Of a DNA stretch of 64,000 nt, positions 1-8,686 are shown piece by piece; the first letter of the stretch is position 1; every line of letters starts with the position of its first letter. Source of the stretch: Candidatus Sulfidibacterium hydrothermale (GTDB lineage Bacteria > Bacteroidota > Bacteroidia > Bacteroidales > F082); assembly GCF_020149915.1 (NCBI RefSeq), contig NZ_CP083760.1, positions 1,426,001 to 1,490,000 of the forward strand. The letters run 5' to 3'. Under the pieces are notes generated by a model that saw nothing but the letters and a program-made list of their open reading frames with translations, made no database searches and was not told where the DNA came from. The position numbers were made by a program, and so were the translations under genes.

Positions 1-931
1 GATATTTTTCGGGCTCCAGCACACTGTCGAGTACGCTAAGTTTTGAAACTTCCTTGGTTTTGAATGAGCCGGCATCATCCAATACTTCACCGTCACGGTT
101 TCCGAGAATGTTTGTGGAGAACCATCCGTTAATGCCTAATAAACGGGCTTTTAAACCAGGACCGAGAATGGTTTTCATCAGGGTTTGTCCGGTTTTAAAG
201 TCTTTTCCTGCAATGGGAAGACCTTCTTTATGTGCCAGTTCCACAATGGCAGGAACATCATTGGTAAGGTTTGGAGCGCCGTTTACGTAAGGAACACCGC
301 TTTTTAATGCGGCATAGGCATAAATCATACTGGGTGAAATTCCGGGATCATTGTTTTCCAATCCTTTTTCAAAATTTTCCAGTGTTTGGTGTACATCAGA
401 CACTTCAACATATACTTCGGTAGAAGCGGTCCAAATCATGATCAACCGGCTGCAACCGTTTTTTTCTTTAAAGCGGGCGATGTCGTCCATCACTGCCTGG
501 GCCAGCTCCATCTTGGTGGGGGCTTTTTTTACATGTACGCCATGTAATCTTTTTACGTAATCCGGATCAAAAACGGCAGGCATGGGTTCAACAGCCGAAA
601 GCTCGTCTTTGATTTTATTGAGTAAATCTTTTTCAAGTACTCCGGCATTTAGCGCCGCTTCGTAAGCATTATCTTTAAAAATATCCCAACCGCCAAAAAC
701 AATATCATCTAACGATGCCAAAGGGACAAAATCTTTTACTGCCGGTTCACGATTCTCGGTACGTTTTCCCAGCCTTATTTTCCCCATTTGAGAGATTGAA
801 CCCACGGGACGGCCCAAATCTTTCCGGGCAGCAAAAACACCGGCCATAAAAGTGGTAGATACAGCGCCGATTCCCGGCATAAGGATTCCTAATTTCCCTT
901 TGGGTTCCTGAATGTCTTTTCCTATTTTCAT
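1..931 (-). CDS. ino1: myo-inositol-1-phosphate synthase, 3' end outside window
   Basis: Converts glucose-6-phosphate to inositol-3-phosphate using an internal NAD redox cycle, the first step of inositol lipid synthesis. About 310 residues are visible from the ATG at 929-931, and the frame stays open to base 1, so the C-terminus lies outside the window. The N-terminus has the nucleotide-binding glycine motif (GILMPGIGAV), and the visible end carries the KEVSKLSVLDS stretch that I recognise from the synthase catalytic domain. Only 20 bases separate it from the upstream CDP-alcohol phosphatidyltransferase on the same strand, so the two are probably co-transcribed. Bacteroidota are known to make phosphatidylinositol from this enzyme plus a CDP-alcohol transferase, and the pairing fits that route. 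The family call is strong; the pathway role is inferred from the neighbour. Confidence 0.88.
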   Translation of the reverse strand, partial: MKIGKDIQEPKGKLGILMPGIGAVSTTFMAGVFAARKDLGRPVGSISQMGKIRLGKRTENREPAVKDFVPLASLDDIVFGGWDIFKDNAYEAALNAGVLEKDLLNKIKDELSAVEPMPAVFDPDYVKRLHGVHVKKAPTKMELAQAVMDDIARFKEKNGCSRLIMIWTASTEVYVEVSDVHQTLENFEKGLENNDPGISPSMIYAYAALKSGVPYVNGAPNLTNDVPAIVELAHKEGLPIAGKDFKTGQTLMKTILGPGLKARLLGINGWFSTNILGNRDGEVLDDAGSFKTKEVSKLSVLDSVLEPEKY

Positions 932-951
932 TTTAATTGATGTTTAAATAA

Positions 952-1644
952 TTACATTATTTTTTTGCAATGATGCAGTCGTTGCCATGCGGTATAATTC
1001 GTAAGAATGGCCATCACAAAGATGGGAATGGTAAAAAAGGAGATGTTTTCGAATAACGGAAACGGTAGCCAGTTTACCGTGATTTTAAAAGTGCCTAAAT
1101 AGAAAGATATGATACCATATACAATGGCACTGATCCCGATAGTAAGAACTCTTTCCGGACGTTGCATGAGCCCTACTTTACATTCAAAACCCAGCCCCTC
1201 GGCACGTGCACGAATGTAACTTACCATAATAGAGCCAATCATGGCCAGAAAGGTGAAAACCGAACTTAAAAAGTAGTGAAACGATACCAAATAATAAGCA
1301 ATGCCAAAAAACATGACCAGTTCGCTGTACCGGTCGATTGTGGAATCGTATAGTGCGCCAAAAGCCGTTTTTTTGTTGGTTTTTCGTGCCAGCTGTCCGT
1401 CAAGCATGTCAAAAATGCCCGCTGATAATAGTACAATACCAAACCAGAAAATATACCGGTAATCATTTCGGTTTCCCGTGTTGGCACCATGAATCAGGAT
1501 GATTGTCGAACCAATAGTTATTAAAAAACCAATGGTGGTAATGGCGTTAGGAGTAATTCCGGTTTTTGCCAGTATGTTAATTGCCGGGTTGAGTGCGTTA
1601 TAAGCACTTTTTTTCAACAGATTCCAGTAGTTGCCTTTTTTCAT
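952..1644 (-). CDS. CDP-alcohol phosphatidyltransferase, probable inositol-phosphate lipid synthase
   Basis: Integral membrane enzyme of 230 residues that transfers a phosphatidyl group from CDP-diacylglycerol to an alcohol. The full family signature D-x2-DG-x2-AR-x8-G-x3-D-x3-D is present (DMLDGQLAR followed by GALYDSTID, about residues 78-103), with all metal-binding aspartates intact. Several hydrophobic segments lie on both sides of it. Family members differ in the acceptor: glycerol-phosphate, serine, inositol or inositol-phosphate. The adjacent ino1 gene 20 bases downstream makes inositol-phosphate the likely acceptor here, giving phosphatidylinositol-phosphate, but the acceptor cannot be read from sequence alone. 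The ATG at 1644 is followed by a plausible cytosolic N-terminus. Confidence 0.85.
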   Translation of the reverse strand: MKKGNYWNLLKKSAYNALNPAINILAKTGITPNAITTIGFLITIGSTIILIHGANTGNRNDYRYIFWFGIVLLSAGIFDMLDGQLARKTNKKTAFGALYDSTIDRYSELVMFFGIAYYLVSFHYFLSSVFTFLAMIGSIMVSYIRARAEGLGFECKVGLMQRPERVLTIGISAIVYGIISFYLGTFKITVNWLPFPLFENISFFTIPIFVMAILTNYTAWQRLHHCKKIM

Positions 1645-2029
1645 GCGTTTCGAATTTCGTATTTTACTTTTTTGTGGTCAAATCAGTGTTCCCTTTGAGA
1701 AAATCTAGTTGTTCAAGTTCTTTTTTTTCTCTCTTTCGTCACGTTTTTTTTATCCGATTTGCTTACCACAAATTCTCGGCAAATATCCTCCTTTTTTGCA
1801 AATTGCGGCAAAGTTAGTTAATATTTACTAATCTGTGAATTTTTCCCTTATTTTTAATTCTATTTTTAGATTATCGTTAACTAATTATCATATAAAGTAT
1901 TAGTAATTAGCACTTATTCGTTGCGCGTGGAGTTTGTATTCTGATTTTTGCTGTTTAAGTCAAAATAGATTGAGGCTTGAATGAAAAAATTTTTGTTCAA
2001 AAAAATTTTTATTTCCACCCAATTTTGAG
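1645..2029. other. divergent intergenic region
   Basis: About 400 AT-rich bases separate the minus-strand inositol-lipid genes from the plus-strand gene at 2049. It holds a candidate -7 box for each direction (1809-1816 on minus, 2030-2037 on plus). The minus transcript would have a leader of about 160 nt in which I see no clear riboswitch or leader peptide. No gene is supported here. Confidence 0.5.
1809..1816 (-). promoter_or_regulatory. -7 box for the inositol-lipid pair
   Basis: Reads TAACTTTG on the minus strand, matching the Bacteroidota TAnnTTTG -7 element. It lies about 165 bases upstream of the phosphatidyltransferase start. No clear -33 TTTG was identified. Confidence 0.4.
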
Positions 2030-2037
2030 TATTTTTG
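2030..2037 (+). promoter_or_regulatory. -7 box for the 2049 gene
   Basis: TATTTTTG lies 11 bases before the ATG at 2049. It argues against the in-frame TTG at 1977 as a start, because that codon would lie upstream of transcription initiation. Confidence 0.5.
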
Positions 2038-2048
2038 AAGAGATTGAA

Positions 2049-3377
2049 ATGAAAAAGCTGTTCATCCCGAAATTAATACCAAAAGCCATGAATTTAAACC
2101 GTATAATGAGTCGTTTTCTGCCTGCTGTTTTTATTTTTCTTTTGGCTCTGACTGTTCATGCGGCATCCGGTACTTTTATGGAGCATGATACTACCCGGTT
2201 TACGGCTGTCAGGGGAGAAATTCTTGATAATACCAGCCATCGTCCTGTTGTTTTTGCGTCTGTTTTTATTCAGGGAACCAACATCGGGACCGTATCGAAT
2301 TCCAATGGGAAATTTTTAATCAAGATTCCGTTGCGTTATAGTAAGCGTAAGCTGGCTTTTAGCAGCATTGGTTACAAAATGAAAGTTGTGCCGATTGCTT
2401 CGCTGAACAAAGTAGTAAATAAAATTTATCTTTCTCCGGCGGTCATCCCCATTAAGGAAGTGGTTATCCGGCATCTCGATCCGGTACATCTTTTGGAAAC
2501 AGCGGTTGACCGGATTCCTGAAAATTACTCAGACAAACCGGTGAACATGACGGGTTTTTATCGGGAATCGATCAAAAAGAACAGAAAATATCTCTCGGTA
2601 GCTGAGGCGATCTTGAAAATATATAAAGCAGCTTATGCCAAAGGGGTATTGAATAACGACCGGGTAACGATCTTAAAAGGCCGTAAGGCACAGTATGTAA
2701 AGAAACAAGATACCCTGGCGGTAAAATTTCAGGGTGGTCCGTTGAGCCTTTCTTATCTTGATGTGGTGAAAAATCAAGGGGATATTCTTGGAAAAAGCAT
2801 GTTCCCGTATTACAACTACCATCTTGACGGCGTAATTATGCTGGATAACCGCGAAACATATGTGATTAGCTTTGACCAGAAAGATACGGTGCAATTGCCC
2901 CTCTTTAAAGGGAAAATCTACTTGGATGCACAGAACCTGGCGGTGGCCGGACTGGAAGTGGAAGTTAGTCCCAAGCAAATTCAAAAAGCGGTAAACTACG
3001 TAATTCGTAAGAAACCGGCCGGATTAAAAGCCTCTTTGTTGGGCGTGCATATTTTGGTGAAATACCGCAAAATCGGAGACAAATGGTATCTGAATTATCT
3101 GCGTAACGAAACCGACCTGCGCTTTAAATGGCCCAAAAAACTGTTCCATTCCGATTACACCATTACCGCCGAAACGGCTATTACCAATATCTCAACAAAA
3201 AATGTGGTTAAGCCGAAGTTCAGTACGCGGTTTAAACCCAATGAGGTTTTCTCTGAAAAAGTCAGCAACTTTAGCGATCCGAACTTTTGGGGTGCCAACA
3301 ATATTATTGAACCGGAAGTCTCCATTCAGTCGGCAATTAAAAAGCTGAGCCGTAAGCTGAAACGGTTACAACGATAG
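2049..3377 (+). CDS. exported carboxypeptidase-D-regulatory-like domain protein
   Basis: Protein of 442 residues, function unknown. The N-terminus is basic, then hydrophobic (FLPAVFIFLLAL), ending in a signal-peptidase-like site near AHAAS-type residues, so it is exported. An N-terminal beta-sandwich domain of the carboxypeptidase regulatory-like family follows (RGEILDN, then GTVSNSNGKF and FSSIGYK). This domain is common in Bacteroidota outer-membrane and TonB-linked proteins. The remaining 300 residues are rich in alternating beta segments and resemble the large uncharacterised part of similar Bacteroidota proteins. I chose the ATG at 2049 because a -7 box sits 11 bases upstream; ATGs at 2088 and 2106 are alternatives that would shorten the signal peptide n-region. 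It converges with the lipoprotein gene at 3379 with one base between stops. Confidence 0.7.
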   Translation: MKKLFIPKLIPKAMNLNRIMSRFLPAVFIFLLALTVHAASGTFMEHDTTRFTAVRGEILDNTSHRPVVFASVFIQGTNIGTVSNSNGKFLIKIPLRYSKRKLAFSSIGYKMKVVPIASLNKVVNKIYLSPAVIPIKEVVIRHLDPVHLLETAVDRIPENYSDKPVNMTGFYRESIKKNRKYLSVAEAILKIYKAAYAKGVLNNDRVTILKGRKAQYVKKQDTLAVKFQGGPLSLSYLDVVKNQGDILGKSMFPYYNYHLDGVIMLDNRETYVISFDQKDTVQLPLFKGKIYLDAQNLAVAGLEVEVSPKQIQKAVNYVIRKKPAGLKASLLGVHILVKYRKIGDKWYLNYLRNETDLRFKWPKKLFHSDYTITAETAITNISTKNVVKPKFSTRFKPNEVFSEKVSNFSDPNFWGANNIIEPEVSIQSAIKKLSRKLKRLQR

Positions 3378-3378
3378 T

Positions 3379-3717
3379 TTATTTTCTGGAAAGCCACGTG
3401 GTATCGTTGTCCGGATTTTCAACGATAGCAGATGAATATCCGTCTTTATAAATTTCAACATAAAGATCAGGGCAACTGCCGGTACAAACCTGTGGGTCGC
3501 TCGAAACAAAATATCTTCCTTGATCGTCAGTGGTGGTTTGCATTTGATAGGTATCCGGTGACGGATGATCGAGATATGCGTTGACCGTAGCCTCTTTCAG
3601 CGGCATTCCGGAGGTTTTGTCCATGACTACCCCATTTCCTGAAATCGTCTTTTCGCAGGAAGCGAAAAACAACAAGGCGACGATGCCGAGTAGCAAAATG
3701 ATGTTCCGCTGAATCAT
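3379..3717 (-). CDS. small lipoprotein with carboxypeptidase regulatory-like fold
   Basis: Protein of 112 residues with a type II signal peptide: hydrophobic LLLGIVALLFF followed by the lipobox ASC, lipidated at Cys 21. The mature part reads as a single Ig-like regulatory domain (GNGVVMDKTSGMPLKEATV, then DDQGRYF), a fold often used in Bacteroidota surface proteins to carry or present other domains. Two further cysteines (CTGSC) may form a disulfide. Transcribed from its own -7 box, 14 bases upstream of the ATG. The function is unknown; no partner gene is evident. Confidence 0.7.
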   Translation of the reverse strand: MIQRNIILLLGIVALLFFASCEKTISGNGVVMDKTSGMPLKEATVNAYLDHPSPDTYQMQTTTDDQGRYFVSSDPQVCTGSCPDLYVEIYKDGYSSAIVENPDNDTTWLSRK

Positions 3718-3731
3718 AAAATTTGTTTTGC

Positions 3732-3739
3732 CAAAAATA
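3732..3739 (-). promoter_or_regulatory. -7 box for the small lipoprotein
   Basis: TATTTTTG on the minus strand, 14 bases upstream of the ATG at 3717. Confidence 0.5.
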
Positions 3740-3817
3740 CAAAAAGCCTTTCAGGTGTGTTGGCTGCCTACAGCTTTTTTTCTATCTTGCATAAAATTAT
3801 TAACAGAATGTAAGTGT

Positions 3818-4720
3818 ATGAAACCCACATTATTAATTCTTGCGGCAGGCATAGGAAGCCGTTATGGCGGCGTAAAACAGATGGATAAAATAGGTCCTTC
3901 AGGCGAAAGTATTATTGATTATTCGGTATATGATGCCCTTCGGGCCGGATTTGAAAAAGTTGTTTTCGTTCTTAATCCGAAAATTATTGATGATTTCAAA
4001 GCGGTTTATGAGCCGCGGTTATCCGGAAAAATTCAGACGGCTTATGTCTTGCAGGAGCTTGACAATATCCCGCCCGGGGTTGAGTTTAATCCTGAAAGGG
4101 TAAAACCCTGGGGAACAGGTCATGCGGTTTTGGTAGCCAAAGATGCAATTGATACGCCTTTTGCCGTGATCAATGCGGATGACTTCTATGGTCGCGAAGC
4201 GTTTGACGTTCTCGGAAAGTTTTTGTCTGAACGAAAAAATAATGAAACGCATTATGCAATGGTCGGTTATCAGCTGGCCAACACCCTTTCTGAAAATGGC
4301 AGCGTTTCTCGGGGTATTTGCCGTGTGGTGGACGGTTTATTGTCCGATGTGGTAGAACGAACCAAGATTTATAAAAATGACGATGGAACCATTGTCTATG
4401 AAGAAGACGGAAAAATCGTTCCGGTAGATGACAAAAGCTTGGTCTCGATGAACTTTTGGGGATTTACTCCGAAATATTTTGAACAGTCGGAAGCCTTTTT
4501 TGTTGATTTCATTCGCCAAAATGCCCAGCAGCTGAAAGCCGAATTTTATATTCCCTTTGTTGTTAATCAGCTGATTAAACAAAAGAAAGCCGATGTCCGT
4601 GTGCTGGAAAGTCATGATCAGTGGTTTGGCGTAACCTACCGGGAAGATAAACCGGTAACCATTGCCCGGATCAGGGAACTGATAAAAAACGGCGTTTATC
4701 CTGAATCGCTTTGGAAATAA
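3818..4720 (+). CDS. sugar-1-phosphate nucleotidyltransferase
   Basis: Transfers a nucleotidyl group to a sugar-1-phosphate to make an NDP-sugar. The 300-residue protein has the Rossmann-like nucleotidyltransferase fold: the N-terminal nucleotide-binding motif LAAGIGSRYGG with a lysine shortly after (KQMDK), and the metal-binding NADDFYG near residue 117. The reading frame is open further upstream, but conservation begins at MKPTLLILAAG, which fixes the start at 3818. It lies 6 bases before an anomeric sugar-kinase-like gene and 1.1 kb before a secreted glycosidase on the same strand. The kinase-then-nucleotidyltransferase pairing parallels the AmgK/MurU and NahK-type salvage routes known in other bacteria. 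The sugar and nucleotide are not determined by the sequence. Confidence 0.82.
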   Translation: MKPTLLILAAGIGSRYGGVKQMDKIGPSGESIIDYSVYDALRAGFEKVVFVLNPKIIDDFKAVYEPRLSGKIQTAYVLQELDNIPPGVEFNPERVKPWGTGHAVLVAKDAIDTPFAVINADDFYGREAFDVLGKFLSERKNNETHYAMVGYQLANTLSENGSVSRGICRVVDGLLSDVVERTKIYKNDDGTIVYEEDGKIVPVDDKSLVSMNFWGFTPKYFEQSEAFFVDFIRQNAQQLKAEFYIPFVVNQLIKQKKADVRVLESHDQWFGVTYREDKPVTIARIRELIKNGVYPESLWK

Positions 4721-4726
4721 CTTCCG

Positions 4727-5782
4727 ATGAAAGAAATCCTGACAGCATATCCGGTTTTAAAAGGTTGTGATCAGCCCGAACCTTTTGGTAACGGGCATAT
4801 TAATGATACTTTTTTGGTGAAATCTCCTTCCGGGAAGTTTATTTTGCAACGGGTAAACCGGAAAGTCTTTGATATTGCTGTGTTAACAAAGAATCTCTCT
4901 TTTCTTTTTGCCGCACTTGCCGATTATGAAAAAGAAAATAAAGTGAAGCTAATGCCGGCGGTATTAAAGAACGAGAAAGGAGATTACCATACAATGGATT
5001 CGTCGGGAGCTGCCTGGCGGGTGGTGGAATTTTTCCCTGATTGTAAAACGTATCTTACTGCTCCTGATGAAGAAGTGGCGTACCAGGGCGCAAAAGCCAT
5101 GGGGGCTTTTCAACGGTTTATGAATACCTTGCCGGTTGAGAAACTGCAGCCCACTATTCCTGGTTTTCATGATACTCCGGCCCGTTTAAGTACCTTTTTA
5201 GAAACGGTAAAGCGTGTTTCTGGTACCACGAAAAAACAGGCGGTTCCTGAAATTGATTTTTTACTGGACAACCGTCACATTGCCCAGGAATTGCAACAGG
5301 TTTTACGGGAAAAGGTACTCCCGGTGCGGGTCACCCACAACGATACAAAACTGGAAAATATTTTATTTACGGCCGACGGACAGGTGTTGGTTATTGATCC
5401 GGATACCATTATGCCGGGAAGTGTTATCTATGATTTTGGCGATATGGTACGGACTTTTACCAGCCCGGCTGGTGAAGATGAACCCGATTTAGACCGGACA
5501 ATATTCCGGGTAAATTTTTTTGAAGCTTTGACACGCGGGTATCTCGAGTCGTTAAAAGACGTGCTGTCAGCACCGGAAAAACAATATCTTTTGTTGGGGG
5601 CCAAAGCCATTCTTTACGAACAGGCCCTTCGTTTTTTGAATGACTTTTTGCAGGGAAACATTTATTACAAAGTGGATTATCCCGAACATAATCTGGTCCG
5701 TACCCGTACGCAAATCAAATTACTCACAGAAATTCTGCAACACGAAAAACAACTCCGGAATATCATTGCACATATTCTTTAA
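4727..5782 (+). CDS. aminoglycoside-phosphotransferase-family sugar kinase (NahK-like)
   Basis: Predicted to phosphorylate a free sugar at the anomeric carbon, as N-acetylhexosamine 1-kinase (NahK) does. The 351-residue protein shows the kinase-like fold: N-terminal FGNGHINDTF and FILQRVN (nucleotide-binding lobe with the lysine-bearing strand), the catalytic loop HNDTKLENILF (H-x-D-x4-N, about residue 204) and the metal-binding DPDT about 20 residues later. It starts 6 bases after the nucleotidyltransferase, and the glycosidase start follows 10 bases after its stop, so the three form one transcription unit. The substrate is inferred from family and context; GalNAc, GlcNAc or galactose are candidates. 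Members of this fold also include choline and aminoglycoside kinases, which the context makes unlikely. Confidence 0.78.
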   Translation: MKEILTAYPVLKGCDQPEPFGNGHINDTFLVKSPSGKFILQRVNRKVFDIAVLTKNLSFLFAALADYEKENKVKLMPAVLKNEKGDYHTMDSSGAAWRVVEFFPDCKTYLTAPDEEVAYQGAKAMGAFQRFMNTLPVEKLQPTIPGFHDTPARLSTFLETVKRVSGTTKKQAVPEIDFLLDNRHIAQELQQVLREKVLPVRVTHNDTKLENILFTADGQVLVIDPDTIMPGSVIYDFGDMVRTFTSPAGEDEPDLDRTIFRVNFFEALTRGYLESLKDVLSAPEKQYLLLGAKAILYEQALRFLNDFLQGNIYYKVDYPEHNLVRTRTQIKLLTEILQHEKQLRNIIAHIL

Positions 5783-5792
5783 AATCCATGTT

Positions 5793-8651
5793 ATGAAAAA
5801 AATTACCGTCTTTGCTTTGTTTCTTCTTATGGTTTCCGGCGGAGTGTATGCCGGCAACGTTCGCTTTATTTTTAAAAAAACCAAAACCGATACCTGTTTT
5901 GTTTTGGAAAATGCCAAAGTCAGACAGTCGGTAGTCATTCGTCACGGAAAACTATTTTCAGACACTTTACAGTTGCAAAAAGCTTATGCTGCGGCTTTTC
6001 ATCGTCCGGTGGCCCGTTTGATCAGTGATGCCAATTTTTCTGTTCGTGTGGTATGGACCGGACTCCGGGCACCGGGAATGAACAATAATGCAGAAAACCC
6101 GGTGCAGTTTGACCGGTCTGATTTTGTTTTTAGTCGTTATGCGGTTACCGATAGCCTTGGCGGGAAACAGTTGTTTCTGTTTTTTAAAGGAAAAAATAAT
6201 CCTTTCACGTTGTGCGTAACGTATAGTCTGCTTCCCGAAAAATTTTATGCCCGCCGGAGTCTTGCGGTTAATGATCCGAAACTTCACGGCCATTTTTTGG
6301 ATCGCATGGACCCAAGAAAAGGAAATTTTCTTTTTACTACAGGCAATAAAAATAAAACATCCAAAGTAAGTATCGGAGTTGAAGGGATGGGTTTTGCGAA
6401 TGCCGAAGAAGTTACCCTGAAAAAAACTTCCGGTAGCGGGATTCGTTTTTTAAAGAAAGGCGGGTTTGGTCAGCCGGTGGCTTTTGCCAGTCAAAATGAC
6501 GGGGGATTTATCGGATTGGAGTATCCGGCCGGTACCAGCGAAGTACGGTTTTCCGGTAAAAGCACTTTTTTTGTTGACAGCTATCAGTATTTTGGCGAAA
6601 GAATAGAAAACCAGCCCATTAGAAGTAATACGGTGGTTACGGCGGTTACTCCGCAACCCTATGTGAAAAATTGGTTTTTTGATTACGTGAACGATATCCG
6701 GGTGGCCCCGGCAAAACCTTATATTCTCTACAACAGCTGGTACGATTTACGCTCGGAAGCATATGCTAAGGTGGATAAAAAAATTCCGCCGGATGCGGTG
6801 ATGAACGAAAAAAATACCTTGCGGATTATTCATCTTTTGCAGAAAAACATGATTCAAAAATATCATATTCATCTGAATGCCGTGGTATTGGATGATGGTT
6901 GGGATAATTATGAAAGTGCCTGGTCGTTGAATAAGAATGAATTTCCGCACGGTTTACGGCCGCTTGCCGACACGTTGGCGAAAACCCATACCCGTTTAGG
7001 AATTTGGTATGGCCCGATGGGCGGTTACTCTTTTGCCATGCGACGGGTAAAATGGATGGGAGAACATGGCTACGAAGTAACCGGGCACAAGTATGTGTAT
7101 GGCTCTGCAAAGTTGTGCCTTGCCGGGAAAAATTACAGCCGTCTTTTTCAGCAACGGGTAACTTCTATGGTTCGTAACGATCATGTGGGATATTTTAAAT
7201 GGGATGGTATCCAGTTTAGCTGTTCCAATCCGACGCATGGTCACCCGGTAGGAATTTATTCCCGTCGGGCGGTTTTGCAATCGGTCATTGCAAAATGTAA
7301 GGCTGTCCGGGCTATTGATTCCAGTGTGTATCTGAATATTACTACCGGAACCTGGCTTAGCCCGTGGTGGTTGCAGTATGCCAACCAGATTTGGATGGAT
7401 GCCGCGGATTACGCTTTTTCGGATGTGCCTTCTGTCAGCCGGCGCGACAATGCCATGACCTATCGCGATTATGCCCTGTATGATGATTTTAAAGTGCGGA
7501 ACATGTGGATTCCGATGGCTAATCTGATGACGCACGGAATTATCAAAGGCAGACTGGAAAATATTTCGAAAGGCGGGGAGCCGCTGGATCGCTTTACCAA
7601 TAATGTTGTGCTTTATTTTGCCCGGGGTATCAGTATGTGGGAGTTGTATATTTCGCCTGATATTCTGACTACGGCAGAGTGGGAAGTGCTTTCGCAGGCC
7701 ATCAAATGGGCTGAGTCGGTACAGCATGTGATGCCGGTAACGTATATGACGGGTGGCAATCCTGCCAAAGGAGAGGTGTACGGCTATCTTCATTTTCAGG
7801 GTGACAAAGGGCTGATTGCCGTGCGAAATCCTAAAGTAGAGCAAGATACCATTCGTATCATTCTTAAACCGGATTATGGCTTAAATGAAAATGCAGCCAG
7901 CCTTGTGGTAGAGCAAGTTTACCCTTACCGCCGGATTTTACCGGATTTGTATTCTGCCGGTGGCCGGTTATCCATTCCTCTGAATGGTTTCGAAACGGCT
8001 ATTTTTAACGTGTACCCTTTGCAAAGCAGTAACCGGCCGCTGTTGGCTGATGCTGTTTTCTCCTTGCAACAGGAGGGCAATCAGCTGTTCTATAAAGTTT
8101 ATCAAACCGGACCGCGTTCCCGTTTTTTGCAACCCCAAAAAATAGCAACCATAAAACGTACCGGCGGAGAAAATAAATCGTTTACCCAATTGGATTATCA
8201 GCAATTGTCGGCCCGGATAAAATCAGATTATCTTTTTTCTGTGAAAAAAGGGAAGAAAACAGTGGCATTTCAGGTCGTTCCTAAAAAGGAAAAAACAGTG
8301 ACTCCCCATGAAGTCGCTTTGTTGCTTACCCATCCTGCACCGAACAGCGATTTCCCGGAAGTGACAGCCCGGCAAAACGGAAAAGTTCTTCCTGTTAAAA
8401 AACAGATGATCAAAGGAAAATGGGCCTGGTATTCGGTAATTCCAAATGGCAGCGATGAGATCACAATTACGGTAAATCGTGCCGATTGGCATGGAAAAGC
8501 TCAACTTTGGATTGATAATATTACCGTGAATAAGCCGTTGACGCTGGAAGTGGTGACTACCCATCCTTTGCCAAAAGCAATTCTTCCGCCTTTACCTTTC
8601 CCGGAAAACGAAAGCCGGCATTATATTTTAATGAAAAAGCTCGATTTGTAA
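5793..8651 (+). CDS. secreted clan GH-D (GH36/GH27-like) glycoside hydrolase
   Basis: Large exported hydrolase of 952 residues, predicted to cleave an alpha-linked galactose-type sugar. A signal peptide is clear (FALFLLMVSGGVYAG). A beta-sandwich N-terminal region precedes a TIM barrel with clan GH-D hallmarks: YNSWYD, VVLDDGWDNYESAW, LGIWYGP, and YFKWDGIQFS, whose Asp is the expected nucleophile. The later segment with SDVPSVSRRDN is where the acid/base aspartate would lie. A C-terminal beta domain of about 250 residues follows. I chose ATG 5793, which directly begins the signal peptide; the frame is open upstream inside the kinase gene. Its place behind a sugar kinase and a nucleotidyltransferase suggests that the released sugar is imported, phosphorylated and activated. 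The exact GH family and specificity are uncertain. Confidence 0.72.
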   Translation: MKKITVFALFLLMVSGGVYAGNVRFIFKKTKTDTCFVLENAKVRQSVVIRHGKLFSDTLQLQKAYAAAFHRPVARLISDANFSVRVVWTGLRAPGMNNNAENPVQFDRSDFVFSRYAVTDSLGGKQLFLFFKGKNNPFTLCVTYSLLPEKFYARRSLAVNDPKLHGHFLDRMDPRKGNFLFTTGNKNKTSKVSIGVEGMGFANAEEVTLKKTSGSGIRFLKKGGFGQPVAFASQNDGGFIGLEYPAGTSEVRFSGKSTFFVDSYQYFGERIENQPIRSNTVVTAVTPQPYVKNWFFDYVNDIRVAPAKPYILYNSWYDLRSEAYAKVDKKIPPDAVMNEKNTLRIIHLLQKNMIQKYHIHLNAVVLDDGWDNYESAWSLNKNEFPHGLRPLADTLAKTHTRLGIWYGPMGGYSFAMRRVKWMGEHGYEVTGHKYVYGSAKLCLAGKNYSRLFQQRVTSMVRNDHVGYFKWDGIQFSCSNPTHGHPVGIYSRRAVLQSVIAKCKAVRAIDSSVYLNITTGTWLSPWWLQYANQIWMDAADYAFSDVPSVSRRDNAMTYRDYALYDDFKVRNMWIPMANLMTHGIIKGRLENISKGGEPLDRFTNNVVLYFARGISMWELYISPDILTTAEWEVLSQAIKWAESVQHVMPVTYMTGGNPAKGEVYGYLHFQGDKGLIAVRNPKVEQDTIRIILKPDYGLNENAASLVVEQVYPYRRILPDLYSAGGRLSIPLNGFETAIFNVYPLQSSNRPLLADAVFSLQQEGNQLFYKVYQTGPRSRFLQPQKIATIKRTGGENKSFTQLDYQQLSARIKSDYLFSVKKGKKTVAFQVVPKKEKTVTPHEVALLLTHPAPNSDFPEVTARQNGKVLPVKKQMIKGKWAWYSVIPNGSDEITITVNRADWHGKAQLWIDNITVNKPLTLEVVTTHPLPKAILPPLPFPENESRHYILMKKLDL

Positions 8652-8663
8652 AGGGCTCTTTGT

Positions 8664-8671
8664 TAATTTTG
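8664..8671 (+). promoter_or_regulatory. -7 box for the PLP-homeostasis gene
   Basis: TAATTTTG, 15 bases before the ATG at 8687 and just after the glycosidase stop. It supports independent transcription of the downstream gene and an ATG at 8687 rather than the in-frame codon at 8660. Confidence 0.5.
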
Positions 8672-8686
8672 CAAAAAACAAAAGCT

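Noticed and set aside
6996-7844. Minus-strand open frame of about 280 codons inside the glycosidase gene
   Set aside because: Antisense to the catalytic barrel of the hydrolase, with His/Arg/Ile-rich composition and no domain.
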